64,000 bases of DNA, taken from the NCBI RefSeq assembly GCF_015476115.1, contig NZ_CP064295.1, forward strand, positions 490,001 to 554,000, read 5' to 3'. Source of the DNA: Aegicerativicinus sediminis (GTDB lineage Bacteria > Bacteroidota > Bacteroidia > Flavobacteriales > Flavobacteriaceae). The position numbers and the translations under genes were made by a program. Positions within the stretch are counted from its first letter, which is position 1. Each line of letters begins with the position of its first letter. Below, in pieces: positions 56,136-64,000 of the stretch. Under the pieces are notes generated by a model. That model had not been told where the DNA came from. It searched no databases and saw nothing but the letters and a program-made list of their open reading frames with translations.

Positions 56136-57665
56136 ATGAAATCAATCTATTTCCTAGCCGCACTCCTTCTATTCTTTAATTGTAAAGAGAATGAATCTAA
56201 AACCGAAACTAATCAGTTAGGCGAAGTTGACCTTTCTGTTACCGGCAAAAAGGAAGCTCTACCATCATTTCAAAAGGGTCTTTTATTGTTACACAGCTTT
56301 GAATATGAAGACGCGAGGGAAGCATTCAAGGAAGCACAGGAGATAGACCCAAATTTCCCTATGGCCTATTGGGGAGAGGCTATGACCCATAATCACAGTC
56401 TTTGGAGCGAGCAAGATTATTCAGAGGGTGCAGCTGCACTAAGCAAATTAGACAGTATAGCAGAATCCCCGACTCTATCTGAGGTTGAATCGGATTTTAT
56501 TTCAGCAGCAAAAATTCTTTATAAACCCCAAACACCAAAATCTGAAAGAGATGTAGCATATGCCAACTTTATGGCCCAATTATATGAAAAACATCCTGAT
56601 AATAATGAGATTGCTTCATTCTATGCGTTATCACTTTTGGGTTCTGCAAAAGAAAGAGATACAGGGATTTATGAAAAGGGTGCTTTAATTGCAAAATCGG
56701 TAATTGATGAAAACCCGAACCATCCAGGTGCCTTACATTATTTGATACATTCCTATGATGATCCTGGACATGCTCAGATGGCATTAAATGCTGCTAATTC
56801 ATATTCACAAGTGGCTCCAGATGCTAGTCATGCCTTGCACATGCCATCGCACATATACGTAGCCCTAGGAATGTGGGATGAAGTGGTTTCTTCTAATGAA
56901 GATTCTTATCAGGCGAGTTTAAACCGAATGGAACGAAAAAAGCTCTCAAATAACGCCAGGGGATATCATGCCTTTCATTGGTTAGAATATGGCTACCTAC
57001 AACAGGGACGGATAGAGGATGCTAAAAAATTAGTCAATGATATGCATACTTATGTCACAGAAACTCCTTCTCCTAGAGCAAGGGCCCATATGGTGTTTTT
57101 GAAATCAACCTATTTGGCCGAAACTAAGGATTTTGATGATGAAATTACGGACATTAAAGTAGATGTATCCGGTTTAAACATTTCCACAAGAAGTCAATAC
57201 AATTTTCTTGATGGTTATAAAGCATATTACGATAATAATGTTGCTAAACTAGACAGCATTACCGCTTTAATTGAAGAGGATATTAAAAGTGAAGAAGTCT
57301 TGGCCCAAAACCTTGATGGGGGATTTTCGGTCTGTTCAAGTGCTACAAGGGAATTCCCTTCGACCTTAAATATTCAGCAGTCTCAAGTTATGGTTCTAGA
57401 ATTAAAGGCACTTTCAGCCATGTTGAAAAAAGATAAAATACTTACTGAACAATATTTTAAGGAAGCTCTAGATTTACAATCTAAAACCTCCTATAGTTAT
57501 GGACCACCTGACGTAGCAATGCCTCCGTCTAATCTTTATGCAGACTGGCTTGCTAGCGAAAACAGAAATACAGAGGCTTTGGAAATGTATGAGTATACTT
57601 TAAAAAGAGCCCCAAACCATACTAATACTATTAAGGCAATGGAAATGGTTCAGGGTAGATTATAA
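56136..57665 (+). CDS. TPR-repeat lipoprotein
   Basis: A 509-residue putative lipoprotein with lipobox Cys near 16 (FFNCKE). It has TPR-like helical pairs: FEYEDAREAFKEAQEIDPNF (about 52-71), MAYWGEAMTHNHSLW, a HYLIHSYDDPGHAQ segment (about 207-220) and a C-terminal pair with ALEMYEYTLKRAPNHT. It probably scaffolds protein contacts at the cell envelope; no partner is evident. It converges on the OMP gene with a 13-base gap. Confidence 0.75.
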   Translation: MKSIYFLAALLLFFNCKENESKTETNQLGEVDLSVTGKKEALPSFQKGLLLLHSFEYEDAREAFKEAQEIDPNFPMAYWGEAMTHNHSLWSEQDYSEGAAALSKLDSIAESPTLSEVESDFISAAKILYKPQTPKSERDVAYANFMAQLYEKHPDNNEIASFYALSLLGSAKERDTGIYEKGALIAKSVIDENPNHPGALHYLIHSYDDPGHAQMALNAANSYSQVAPDASHALHMPSHIYVALGMWDEVVSSNEDSYQASLNRMERKKLSNNARGYHAFHWLEYGYLQQGRIEDAKKLVNDMHTYVTETPSPRARAHMVFLKSTYLAETKDFDDEITDIKVDVSGLNISTRSQYNFLDGYKAYYDNNVAKLDSITALIEEDIKSEEVLAQNLDGGFSVCSSATREFPSTLNIQQSQVMVLELKALSAMLKKDKILTEQYFKEALDLQSKTSYSYGPPDVAMPPSNLYADWLASENRNTEALEMYEYTLKRAPNHTNTIKAMEMVQGRL

Positions 57666-57678
57666 CAATTAAAGTTCC

Positions 57679-58740
57679 CTAATCAATATCAAACCGGAGA
57701 CCAAGAGAAACATTGTTCTGGTCTATTGCCTGGTCCTTAAAAATTGTTGACAAGTCGTATTTAGCATAAATACTAAAGTCATCGAAACCAATATAAGCGC
57801 TTAAGCCATATGCAAAATTACTGGCGTTATAATTACGTTTAATTTTTTCTTTCACGCGGTTACCATCTTCTTTGTACTTTAATTTTTGCATACTGCTTAA
57901 GCGTACTCCGGCATAACCCCCAATACCGATTTTAAATTGGTCTGCGGTAGAATATCTAAAATAGGTTTTACGTTCAATTTTCTTCGATGGACCAAATTCA
58001 AAATGTAGTGGAACTACCAGATTGGTTACCCTAAATTTAGATTTATTAAGATCTCCGGGAAATTCCTCGAAAGTAGTTATATCTCCATTCTGGACAAAGT
58101 ACGTATTATCTTTTGCGTCTAATTTATTCCATTGCAAAGAAAGACCATACCTAAATCGCCATGCATTCGAATTTTCAAGCACTCTAGTGGTCCAAGCCCA
58201 GCCTAACTCTACAAATCCAGACCCAAAAGTTTTAAAAGGGGAATCACTCAATCCCTCACCCTCCGTAATAGCATTGTTAATACCTATGGCCAAAACCACA
58301 TCTGAAGTGGTACGTCTATCATATTTTCTTGGCTTATTTTGCCCCTTAATTCTAAATCCTGCGAAACTCTCTTCTCCCCCCAGGCTAAAACCTACATAAG
58401 AAAGCTCCCCATCTGAAAGATCTTTATAACCCTCCTCATTTCGTTGAAGAAGGGAAATCTTATTGTCGATAATTGCCAATCTATTTTCAATATTCAGAGC
58501 CCTCTTTTCAGCAGCCTCCTTTTTAAGCTGTTCTGCCTCGTTATATGTAATCTCTTGTTTTTCTAATCTTTGATTGATTATTTCAACTTCAGATTTAAGG
58601 AAATTACGTTCTTCCTTTTCAATGGTTTCCTTTAAGTTTTCAAGAGTTTTTATTTTCTCTTCATTATTCGATTGTGCATGACCAATAGATAGGTTAAAAC
58701 AGAAAACCAAAAGGATAATTATTTTTAAATATGAATACAT
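57679..58740 (-). CDS. outer-membrane beta-barrel protein with coiled coil
   Basis: A 353-residue protein with a signal peptide (about 1-22, SIGHAQ), a Glu/Lys-rich coiled coil (about 25-105) and a C-terminal half of alternating strands ending SLGLRFDID, which looks like a small outer-membrane barrel (PorT/OmpW-like in size). No family is certain. It is the third gene of the sigma/anti-sigma operon and may be a target or part of the envelope-stress sensing it serves. Confidence 0.6.
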   Translation of the reverse strand: MYSYLKIIILLVFCFNLSIGHAQSNNEEKIKTLENLKETIEKEERNFLKSEVEIINQRLEKQEITYNEAEQLKKEAAEKRALNIENRLAIIDNKISLLQRNEEGYKDLSDGELSYVGFSLGGEESFAGFRIKGQNKPRKYDRRTTSDVVLAIGINNAITEGEGLSDSPFKTFGSGFVELGWAWTTRVLENSNAWRFRYGLSLQWNKLDAKDNTYFVQNGDITTFEEFPGDLNKSKFRVTNLVVPLHFEFGPSKKIERKTYFRYSTADQFKIGIGGYAGVRLSSMQKLKYKEDGNRVKEKIKRNYNASNFAYGLSAYIGFDDFSIYAKYDLSTIFKDQAIDQNNVSLGLRFDID

Positions 58741-58807
58741 AACTGTTCGTTTTTTGATGTTAGAATTTTAATTGATTTTAATTGATGTTGTAAACTATAT
58801 GGGCTGT

Positions 58808-59560
58808 TTAATTGTTTCGTTGTGCTACGGTTGTTTTTACTGCCTCAATCCCATCTATTAAGGTCTCGAACATTTTAGTCCTAAAAGACTCCTCTAACTC
58901 ACCCTCTACTTCTTGAAGCAATGAATTGGCATCTACTGTGATTATTTCCTTTTCTACTTCCATACCTTTAAGCAAATTTCGCTGAGCTCTTTTTAGTAAG
59001 GAATCTGTTTCGGCTTCTGGTGTCATCGATTGAATCTTTTCATTTTTAATCTCTTCAATAACAACAACAGAACTTACATTATCGATTAAATTGATTTCAC
59101 TTTCCTTTAATCCATCTACCGATTTCTCATCAGAATTTGCTATTGATGGTTCAACAACATTATTTGATGTTGTATTATTTTGGGTTTGATTAGACTTCGA
59201 TTTGGGATCAATCCTTTCAGGGTTTGCATTTTCGCCTGAAACCACCAAGGAATTCTCTGTTTCGTCTTCTCCTGAAGCTGCCTTATCAAATTCTTCTTGT
59301 TGAAAAGTTGAATTCGTTTTGGTCTCTACAATTTGTATAGGTTTTTCGTCGGAAACACCATTATTAAACATAAACATTCCTAAACCAAACAACACAACCA
59401 CGGAAGCAGCCAAACTCCACCATAAAATGGTATTTCCCTTCTTATGAGAATTGGAAGTATCCAAACGTTTTGAAAGCTTTTTCCACCCTTCCTGAGAAGG
59501 AGAAATAGTTCTCTTTTCAAGTGATTCCTTAATCGATTCTTCAAATTTAATTGGTGCCAT
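58808..59560 (-). CDS. putative anti-sigma factor, membrane-spanning
   Basis: A 250-residue protein with a cytoplasmic N-terminus (about 1-43, PSQEGWKKLSKRLD), one transmembrane helix (44-64, LWWSLAASVVVLFGLGMFMF) and a low-complexity acidic Asn/Ser/Glu-rich periplasmic part (about 70-185). This is the usual layout of Bacteroidota anti-sigma factors. Gene order supports the assignment: it overlaps the sigma gene by 14 bases. No zinc motif of the ZAS type is seen. Confidence 0.65.
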   Translation of the reverse strand: MAPIKFEESIKESLEKRTISPSQEGWKKLSKRLDTSNSHKKGNTILWWSLAASVVVLFGLGMFMFNNGVSDEKPIQIVETKTNSTFQQEEFDKAASGEDETENSLVVSGENANPERIDPKSKSNQTQNNTTSNNVVEPSIANSDEKSVDGLKESEINLIDNVSSVVVIEEIKNEKIQSMTPEAETDSLLKRAQRNLLKGMEVEKEIITVDANSLLQEVEGELEESFRTKMFETLIDGIEAVKTTVAQRNN

Positions 59561-60110
59561 AACTCGTAGTATTTAGCATTTTTATTTTGTCTTGAAGCAT
59601 TTTCCTCGCCTTGAACAATTGGGTTTTTGAAGTACTTTCAGATATTCCTAATATTTCAGCAATCTCTTGGTGTTTGTATCCTTCAATGGCGTACATAACA
59701 AATACCATTTTATATCCTTCCGGCAGTTCGTCGATTATAGCTTGAATCTGTTCCACGCCCATTGAAACCTCAATATTATTTGTAGTTTCATGTGGGGACT
59801 TAACTTCTTCAATAGAATACTCAATCCGTTTATTACTTCTGATATGCGAAATAGCCTCACGTACCATTATCCTTCGTATCCAACCCTCAAAACTACCTTC
59901 TTCCCTAAATTGGTCAATCTTGGTAAACACCTTAAAAAAGCCTTTCAACATTACACTTTCGGCAACTTGAACATCCTTAATGTAGTATCTACAGACACTT
60001 AACATTTTAGGAGCATGAATCTCATAGATCAGGTGCTGAGCCTCACGATCCTGCTTTTTTGCTTTTTTAATGAGATTTTTACCGTTCCTGTTAAGTTGAA
60101 TGACTTTCAA
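59547..60110 (-). CDS. ECF RNA polymerase sigma factor
   Basis: A 187-residue ECF sigma factor. Region 2 (about 22-90) contains GFFKVFTKIDQFREEGSFEG and WIRRIMVREAISHIR; region 4 (about 120-175) contains the helix-turn-helix HQEIAEILGISESTSKTQLF. It would direct transcription of stress or envelope genes once released from the downstream anti-sigma factor. The upstream intergenic stretch is AT-rich and I could not define an autoregulated promoter. Confidence 0.9.
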   Translation of the reverse strand: MKVIQLNRNGKNLIKKAKKQDREAQHLIYEIHAPKMLSVCRYYIKDVQVAESVMLKGFFKVFTKIDQFREEGSFEGWIRRIMVREAISHIRSNKRIEYSIEEVKSPHETTNNIEVSMGVEQIQAIIDELPEGYKMVFVMYAIEGYKHQEIAEILGISESTSKTQLFKARKMLQDKIKMLNTTSYGTN

Positions 60111-60183
60111 GGTATTCTAATTGATTGATGCTTCTATTTATATAGACAGCGTATTTTAGAAAATGGTTGCCTGGGGCAAAAAA

Positions 60184-61161
60184 TTATTTTTTACGTTCAA
60201 TTACGTAATTAACCATTAATTCTAGGGAAGTCTTAAAATCAGATTGGGGATACTTTTCTAACATTGAAAGGGCCTGCTGTTGAAAGTCTTTCATTTTGGC
60301 GATCGCATAATCGAGTCCACCATTATTCTTCACATAAGCTATTACCTCCTTAACCCTTTTCTTGTCCTTATTATGGTTCTTAATAGAATTAATAAGCCAT
60401 CTACGGTCCTTCTCGTGGGCTTTATTAAGAACATGAATCAGGGGAAGAGTCATTTTTTGCTCTTTAATGTCAATACCAGTTGGTTTACCTATTTTTTCCT
60501 CACCATAATCAAATAAATCATCTTTAATTTGAAATGCCATCCCTATAAGTTCCCCAAATAAGCGCATAGATTCCACATCCTCAGAATTGGGTTTTACAGA
60601 GGCTGCACCCAAACTGCAACAAGCAGCTATCAGCGTGGCTGTTTTTTGCCTTATAATATTGTAATATACTTCTTCGGTGATATCTAGCTTTCTAGCTTTT
60701 TCAATTTGAAGTAATTCACCTTCACTCATTTCTCTAACCGCAACAGATATAATCTTGAGGAGATCAAAATCATTATTATCTATTGACAACAGAAGTCCCT
60801 TAGACAACAAATAATCACCAATAAGAACAGCAATTTTATTTTTCCAAAGAGCATTTATAGAAAAGAAACCTCGGCGCCTGTTACTATCATCCACCACATC
60901 GTCATGAACTAAAGTGGCAGTATGTATTAATTCTATAACAGATGCCCCTCTATAGGTACGTTCGTTAACCTCACCTTTATTAAGCATTTTTGCCACGAGA
61001 AAAACAAACATCGGTCGCATTTGTTTACCCTTTCTATTGACTATATAAGTAGTAATTCTATTGAGAAGTGCTACCCTACTAGACATTGACAACAGAAACT
61101 TTTGCTCAAAAAGCTCCATTTCAAATGCGATTGGTAGTTTTATCTGTTCGGTAATCTTCAA
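60184..61161 (-). CDS. polyprenyl (trans-isoprenyl) diphosphate synthase
   Basis: A 325-residue prenyltransferase that extends allylic diphosphates with isopentenyl diphosphate. The first Asp-rich motif is HDDVVDDSNRRRG (Asp-87, 88, 91, 92) and the second is FQIKDDLFDYGEEKIGKP (about 210-227). It is likely the chain-length enzyme for menaquinone side chains, octaprenyl-type by similarity to IspB; product length is not provable from sequence. The promoter is described separately. Confidence 0.9.
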   Translation of the reverse strand: MKITEQIKLPIAFEMELFEQKFLLSMSSRVALLNRITTYIVNRKGKQMRPMFVFLVAKMLNKGEVNERTYRGASVIELIHTATLVHDDVVDDSNRRRGFFSINALWKNKIAVLIGDYLLSKGLLLSIDNNDFDLLKIISVAVREMSEGELLQIEKARKLDITEEVYYNIIRQKTATLIAACCSLGAASVKPNSEDVESMRLFGELIGMAFQIKDDLFDYGEEKIGKPTGIDIKEQKMTLPLIHVLNKAHEKDRRWLINSIKNHNKDKKRVKEVIAYVKNNGGLDYAIAKMKDFQQQALSMLEKYPQSDFKTSLELMVNYVIERKK

Positions 61162-61185
61162 AATTTAGTCTTGCGGCTAGATTGC

Positions 61186-61216
61186 CAAAGGTATATAAAT
61201 GCTAATTGTTCAGCAA
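61186..61216 (-). promoter_or_regulatory. promoter of the polyprenyl synthase gene
   Basis: On the minus strand there is TTG (complement of 61214-61216), 20 bases, then TACCTTTG (complement of 61186-61193), 24 bases before the ATG. It fits the -33 / -7 spacing of the phylum. Confidence 0.5.
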
Positions 61217-61246
61217 CAGTAATAATTAACTGAGTTAATTAAAAAA

Positions 61247-62287
61247 TCAATGCTTGTTGGCTAATTGACCGCAAGCGGCATCTATATCCTTACCCCTAGA
61301 CCTTCTTACTGTTACAGTAATATTATTTGCCTCTAATGTATTGATATAAAGTTCTAAAGCTGAATCATCGGCCTGTTGAAAATCTCCATCATCAATGGGG
61401 TTGTATTCAATGAGATTTACCTTACTCGGAGCAAATTTGCAAAATGCAACTAAAGCATCAACATCTTTTTTGCTATCGTTTATCCCTTTCCAAACCACAT
61501 ATTCATAAGTAATTCTATTTTTAGTCTTTGCGTACCAATATTCCAAGGCTTCTCGCAAGTCAGCTAAGGGAAAAGTGGCATTAAAAGGCATAATCGATGT
61601 TCGAACCTCATCGATAGCAGAGTGAAGTGAAACCGCTAATTTGAATTTAACTCCATCATCAGCCATTTTTTTTATCATTTTTGGCACCCCGGAGGTTGAA
61701 ACAGTAATACGTTTTGGGGACATCCCCAAACCCTCTTCAGAAGTAATTTTATCAATTGCTTTGATGACATTATTATAATTCATTAAGGGTTCGCCCATTC
61801 CCATAAAAACAATATTGGAAAGAGGCCTATCATGATATAATCTGCTTTCTCTATCTATAGCTACAACCTGATCATAAATTTCACCAGGATTTAGGTTGCG
61901 CATGCGCTTTAAACGCGCCGTAGCACAAAATTTGCAGTCTAAGCTACAACCAACCTGTGAGGATACACATGCTGTTGTACGTTTTGCCGTCGGTATAAGA
62001 ACAGATTCAACAACCAAACCATCATGTAATTTTACAGCGTTCTTAATGGTTCCATCCGAACTACGTTGTATTTGATCTACCGCGATATGATTAATTATAA
62101 AATTGTTTTCCAACATCTCACGCGTTTTGAGTGAAATATTGGTCATATCGTCAAAGGAGTGCACACCTTTACTCCATAGCCATTCGTAAACTTGATTTCC
62201 TCGAAAAGCCTGATCCCCTTCAGCAACAAAGAATTCTCGTAGCTGCTCTTTGCTTAGTGCTCGAATATCCTTTTTTATTGTTGCCAT
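61247..62287 (-). CDS. rlmN: dual-specificity rRNA/tRNA adenine-C2 methyltransferase
   Basis: A 346-residue radical-SAM enzyme that methylates C2 of A2503 in 23S rRNA and A37 in some tRNAs. The 4Fe-4S Cys residues are 114, 118 and 121 (VGCSLDCKFCATA). The methyl-carrier Cys near the C-terminus is Cys-339 (DAACGQLAN). The GGXGEP-type motif is present as FMGMGEPLMNYNNV. Length is normal. Confidence 0.96.
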   Translation of the reverse strand: MATIKKDIRALSKEQLREFFVAEGDQAFRGNQVYEWLWSKGVHSFDDMTNISLKTREMLENNFIINHIAVDQIQRSSDGTIKNAVKLHDGLVVESVLIPTAKRTTACVSSQVGCSLDCKFCATARLKRMRNLNPGEIYDQVVAIDRESRLYHDRPLSNIVFMGMGEPLMNYNNVIKAIDKITSEEGLGMSPKRITVSTSGVPKMIKKMADDGVKFKLAVSLHSAIDEVRTSIMPFNATFPLADLREALEYWYAKTKNRITYEYVVWKGINDSKKDVDALVAFCKFAPSKVNLIEYNPIDDGDFQQADDSALELYINTLEANNITVTVRRSRGKDIDAACGQLANKH

Positions 62288-62304
62288 TATTTAAATTTAA
62301 GAGA

Positions 62305-62331
62305 GAAAAAACCCCCAAGAAATGGGGGTTT
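62305..62331 (-). terminator. queA terminator
   Basis: An 8-bp stem, AAACCCCC (62309-62316) with GGGGGTTT (62324-62331). On the minus strand the stem is followed by a T-run. It lies directly behind the queA stop and before rlmN. Confidence 0.7.
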
Positions 62332-62336
62332 AAATA

Positions 62337-63386
62337 TTATATAATTAGCATGGCATCACCATACGAATAAAACTTATATTTTTCCTTTACAGCCTCTTCA
62401 TAGGCCTTCTTTATAAAATCATGACCCGCGAAAGCTGAAACCATCATTAATAAGGTCGATTTTGGTGTATGGAAATTGGTAACCATACAATTAGCTATAC
62501 TAAAATCATAAGGTGGGAAAATGAATTTATTGGTCCAACCTGCAAATTCATTTAATGTTCCATTGGAAGATACTGCACTTTCAACAGCTCGCATAACGGT
62601 TGTACCTACGGCACACACACGTTTTTTTTCCTTAATTGCATTATTAACTACATCTGTAGCAAAGGTATTGATATAAACTTCTTCACTGTCCATTTTATGT
62701 TTACTTAGGTCTTCAACCTCAACTGGGTTGAATGTACCCAAACCAACATGAAGCGTAATTTCTGGAAGATGAACTCCTTTGATCTCCAAACGCTTCAATA
62801 AATGTTTACTGAAATGCAATCCAGCGGTTGGTGCCGCAACTGCTCCTTCTTCTTTAGCATAAATTGTTTGGTAACGCTCCTCATCTTCAGGCTCCACTGC
62901 CCTCTTAATATATTTTGGAAGTGGTGTTTCACCTAATTCAGTTAATTTATGTCTAAATTCACTATAAGACCCATCATATAAAAAGCGTAAGGTCCTTCCT
63001 CTTGAAGTTGTGTTATCTATAACCTCGGCAACTAAGGTTTCATCGTCGCCAAAGTAAAGCTTGTTTCCAATTCTAATTTTACGTGCCGGATCTACCAAAA
63101 CATCCCAAAGACGCTGTTCCTCGTTTAGTTCGCGAAGTAAAAAGACTTCGATTTTTGCACCCGTCTTTTCCTTATTACCATAAAGTCTTGCAGGAAAAAC
63201 TTTGGTATTATTCAAGATCATCACATCTCCTTCATCAAAATAATTTATTAGATCTTTGAAGTACTTGTGCTCAATGGTTTGCTTTTTTCTATCAAGCACC
63301 ATTAAACGTGCCTCATCCCTAATTTCAGACGGGTGTTCGGCTAATAATTCTTCAGGTAATTTAAAATTGAAGTGTGATAATTTCAT
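62337..63386 (-). CDS. queA: S-adenosylmethionine:tRNA ribosyltransferase-isomerase
   Basis: A 349-residue QueA that transfers and rearranges the ribosyl part of SAM onto preQ1 in tRNA, making epoxyqueuosine. Conserved regions are [20 protein letters not shown] (about 8-27), [15 protein letters not shown] (about 54-68), the [10 protein letters not shown] segment (about 184-193) and [16 protein letters not shown] near the C-terminus. Length is normal. It has its own promoter and terminator. Confidence 0.96.
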   Translation of the reverse strand: MKLSHFNFKLPEELLAEHPSEIRDEARLMVLDRKKQTIEHKYFKDLINYFDEGDVMILNNTKVFPARLYGNKEKTGAKIEVFLLRELNEEQRLWDVLVDPARKIRIGNKLYFGDDETLVAEVIDNTTSRGRTLRFLYDGSYSEFRHKLTELGETPLPKYIKRAVEPEDEERYQTIYAKEEGAVAAPTAGLHFSKHLLKRLEIKGVHLPEITLHVGLGTFNPVEVEDLSKHKMDSEEVYINTFATDVVNNAIKEKKRVCAVGTTVMRAVESAVSSNGTLNEFAGWTNKFIFPPYDFSIANCMVTNFHTPKSTLLMMVSAFAGHDFIKKAYEEAVKEKYKFYSYGDAMLII

Positions 63387-63447
63387 GTTAAGATATTTTG
63401 GTTTCCCTAACCTTTGTGGTTTTTATTTACTTATTTCAAAAAGGCTA

Positions 63448-63479
63448 CAAATATAAGGTCTCAACATAGGGCTTGTCAA
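63448..63479 (-). promoter_or_regulatory. queA promoter
   Basis: On the minus strand there is TTG (complement of 63477-63479), 21 bases, then TATATTTG (complement of 63448-63455), in the gap after the aroA stop. It fits the -33 / -7 layout. Confidence 0.5.
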
Positions 63480-63494
63480 GTATTTAAGGGATTA

Positions 63495-64000
63495 TTATGA
63501 AGAAATCTTAAATCCTATACTTTCTAGATCCTTCCAATAGTCTGGATAGGATTTATTCACAACCTCCGCATCATTGATTTGAAGAGGGATTTTGATACCC
63601 AGAGGAGCAAATGCCATTGCCATTCTGTGATCATTATAGGTATCGATTTCAACATCTTCCTTTAGATGATAAATTGCTTCAAGTTTTAGACTATCCTTAT
63701 TACACTTAATAGTTCCGCCTAATTTTTCAATTTCTATCCTCAAGGCCTCTAATCGGTCCGTTTCCTTTATTTTTAAGGTATGTAGACCCGTGAGATAACA
63801 AGGTCGACCTAATCCCAAACAGGTAACTGCAATTGTTTGTGCAATATCGGGTGCGTTTCTAAGATCTAATTGAAGCGGAGAGGCATTTTCTACCTCCATC
63901 AATTTTTTCAAGATCATTTTGTTGTCCCGAAAAGAAGTTTCAACTCCAAACTTTTCGTAAATCTCAATTAAAATGGAATCCCCTTGAAGAGAATCTAATT
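63495..64000 (-). CDS. aroA: 3-phosphoshikimate 1-carboxyvinyltransferase, C-terminal part
   Basis: The 3' end of an EPSP synthase gene, open to the right edge of the window (about 168 residues visible). Recognisable C-terminal pieces: the DLRNAPDIAQTIAVTCLGLG segment, TGLHTLKIKETDRLEALRIE and a DTYNDHRMAMAFAPL stretch carrying the catalytic Asp and His-Arg of the family. It makes EPSP from shikimate-3-phosphate and phosphoenolpyruvate. The frame continues upstream of 63917 without a stop, so the true start is outside the window. Confidence 0.93.
   Translation of the reverse strand, partial: LDSLQGDSILIEIYEKFGVETSFRDNKMILKKLMEVENASPLQLDLRNAPDIAQTIAVTCLGLGRPCYLTGLHTLKIKETDRLEALRIEIEKLGGTIKCNKDSLKLEAIYHLKEDVEIDTYNDHRMAMAFAPLGIKIPLQINDAEVVNKSYPDYWKDLESIGFKISS

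Overview
This is a low-GC Bacteroidota chromosome segment, almost certainly from a marine-type member of the Flavobacteriaceae. The support is the gliding genes gldB and gldC, two SusC/SusD pairs, a fused alpha/beta 2-oxoacid dehydrogenase E1, domains of unknown function typical of the phylum (DUF1573, DUF4136, DUF4230, DUF4890, DUF5522), and many TAnnTTTG-type -7 promoter elements just upstream of start codons. No mobile element, prophage, integron or CRISPR array was seen.

Layout. 1-3690: an rRNA operon on the minus strand (promoter, leader, 16S, tRNA-Ile, tRNA-Ala, 5' part of 23S). 3815-15553: outer-membrane transport, with a putative porin and two tandem susC-susD operons that share promoter layout and an identical terminator. 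15744-26593: housekeeping and envelope genes (rnhB, a beta-propeller lipoprotein, lipB, a 52-residue YqaE/Pmp3 gene, a membrane-anchored LuxR-type regulator, a DUF1573 protein, lysS, a TfoX-domain protein, a large zinc-metalloprotease lipoprotein). 26874-33497: a Spy-like protein, a four-gene minus-strand operon (small HExxH membrane protein, PLP-dependent deaminase, GH73/LysM glucosaminidase, hemL), small lipoprotein genes and a SulP transporter.

33486-49914 is the most distinctive block: a long, tightly overlapping phenylacetate (paa) catabolic operon under a TetR regulator. In transcription order it is tetR, paaE, paaA, paaB, paaC, paaD, a VOC protein, paaG, paaH, paaI, paaJ, paaZ (with an extra C-terminal DinB/DUF1569-like domain), a crotonase, paaY, then a 2-oxoacid dehydrogenase E2, a BCAT-family aminotransferase and a fused E1. 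No phenylacetate-CoA ligase (paaK) lies in the window. I infer that the last three genes may make phenylacetyl-CoA directly from phenylalanine via phenylpyruvate. Two near-identical 18-bp palindromes, one before paaE and one just before the E2 gene, look like operators of the TetR protein and tie the two modules together.

49959-64000: a rhodanese, DUF4230, gldC, gldB, nadE, a response regulator with Glu at the phospho-acceptor position, a DnaG primase that has lost all four zinc ligands, a TPR lipoprotein, an ECF sigma/anti-sigma/outer-membrane-protein operon, a polyprenyl diphosphate synthase, rlmN, queA and the 3' part of aroA.
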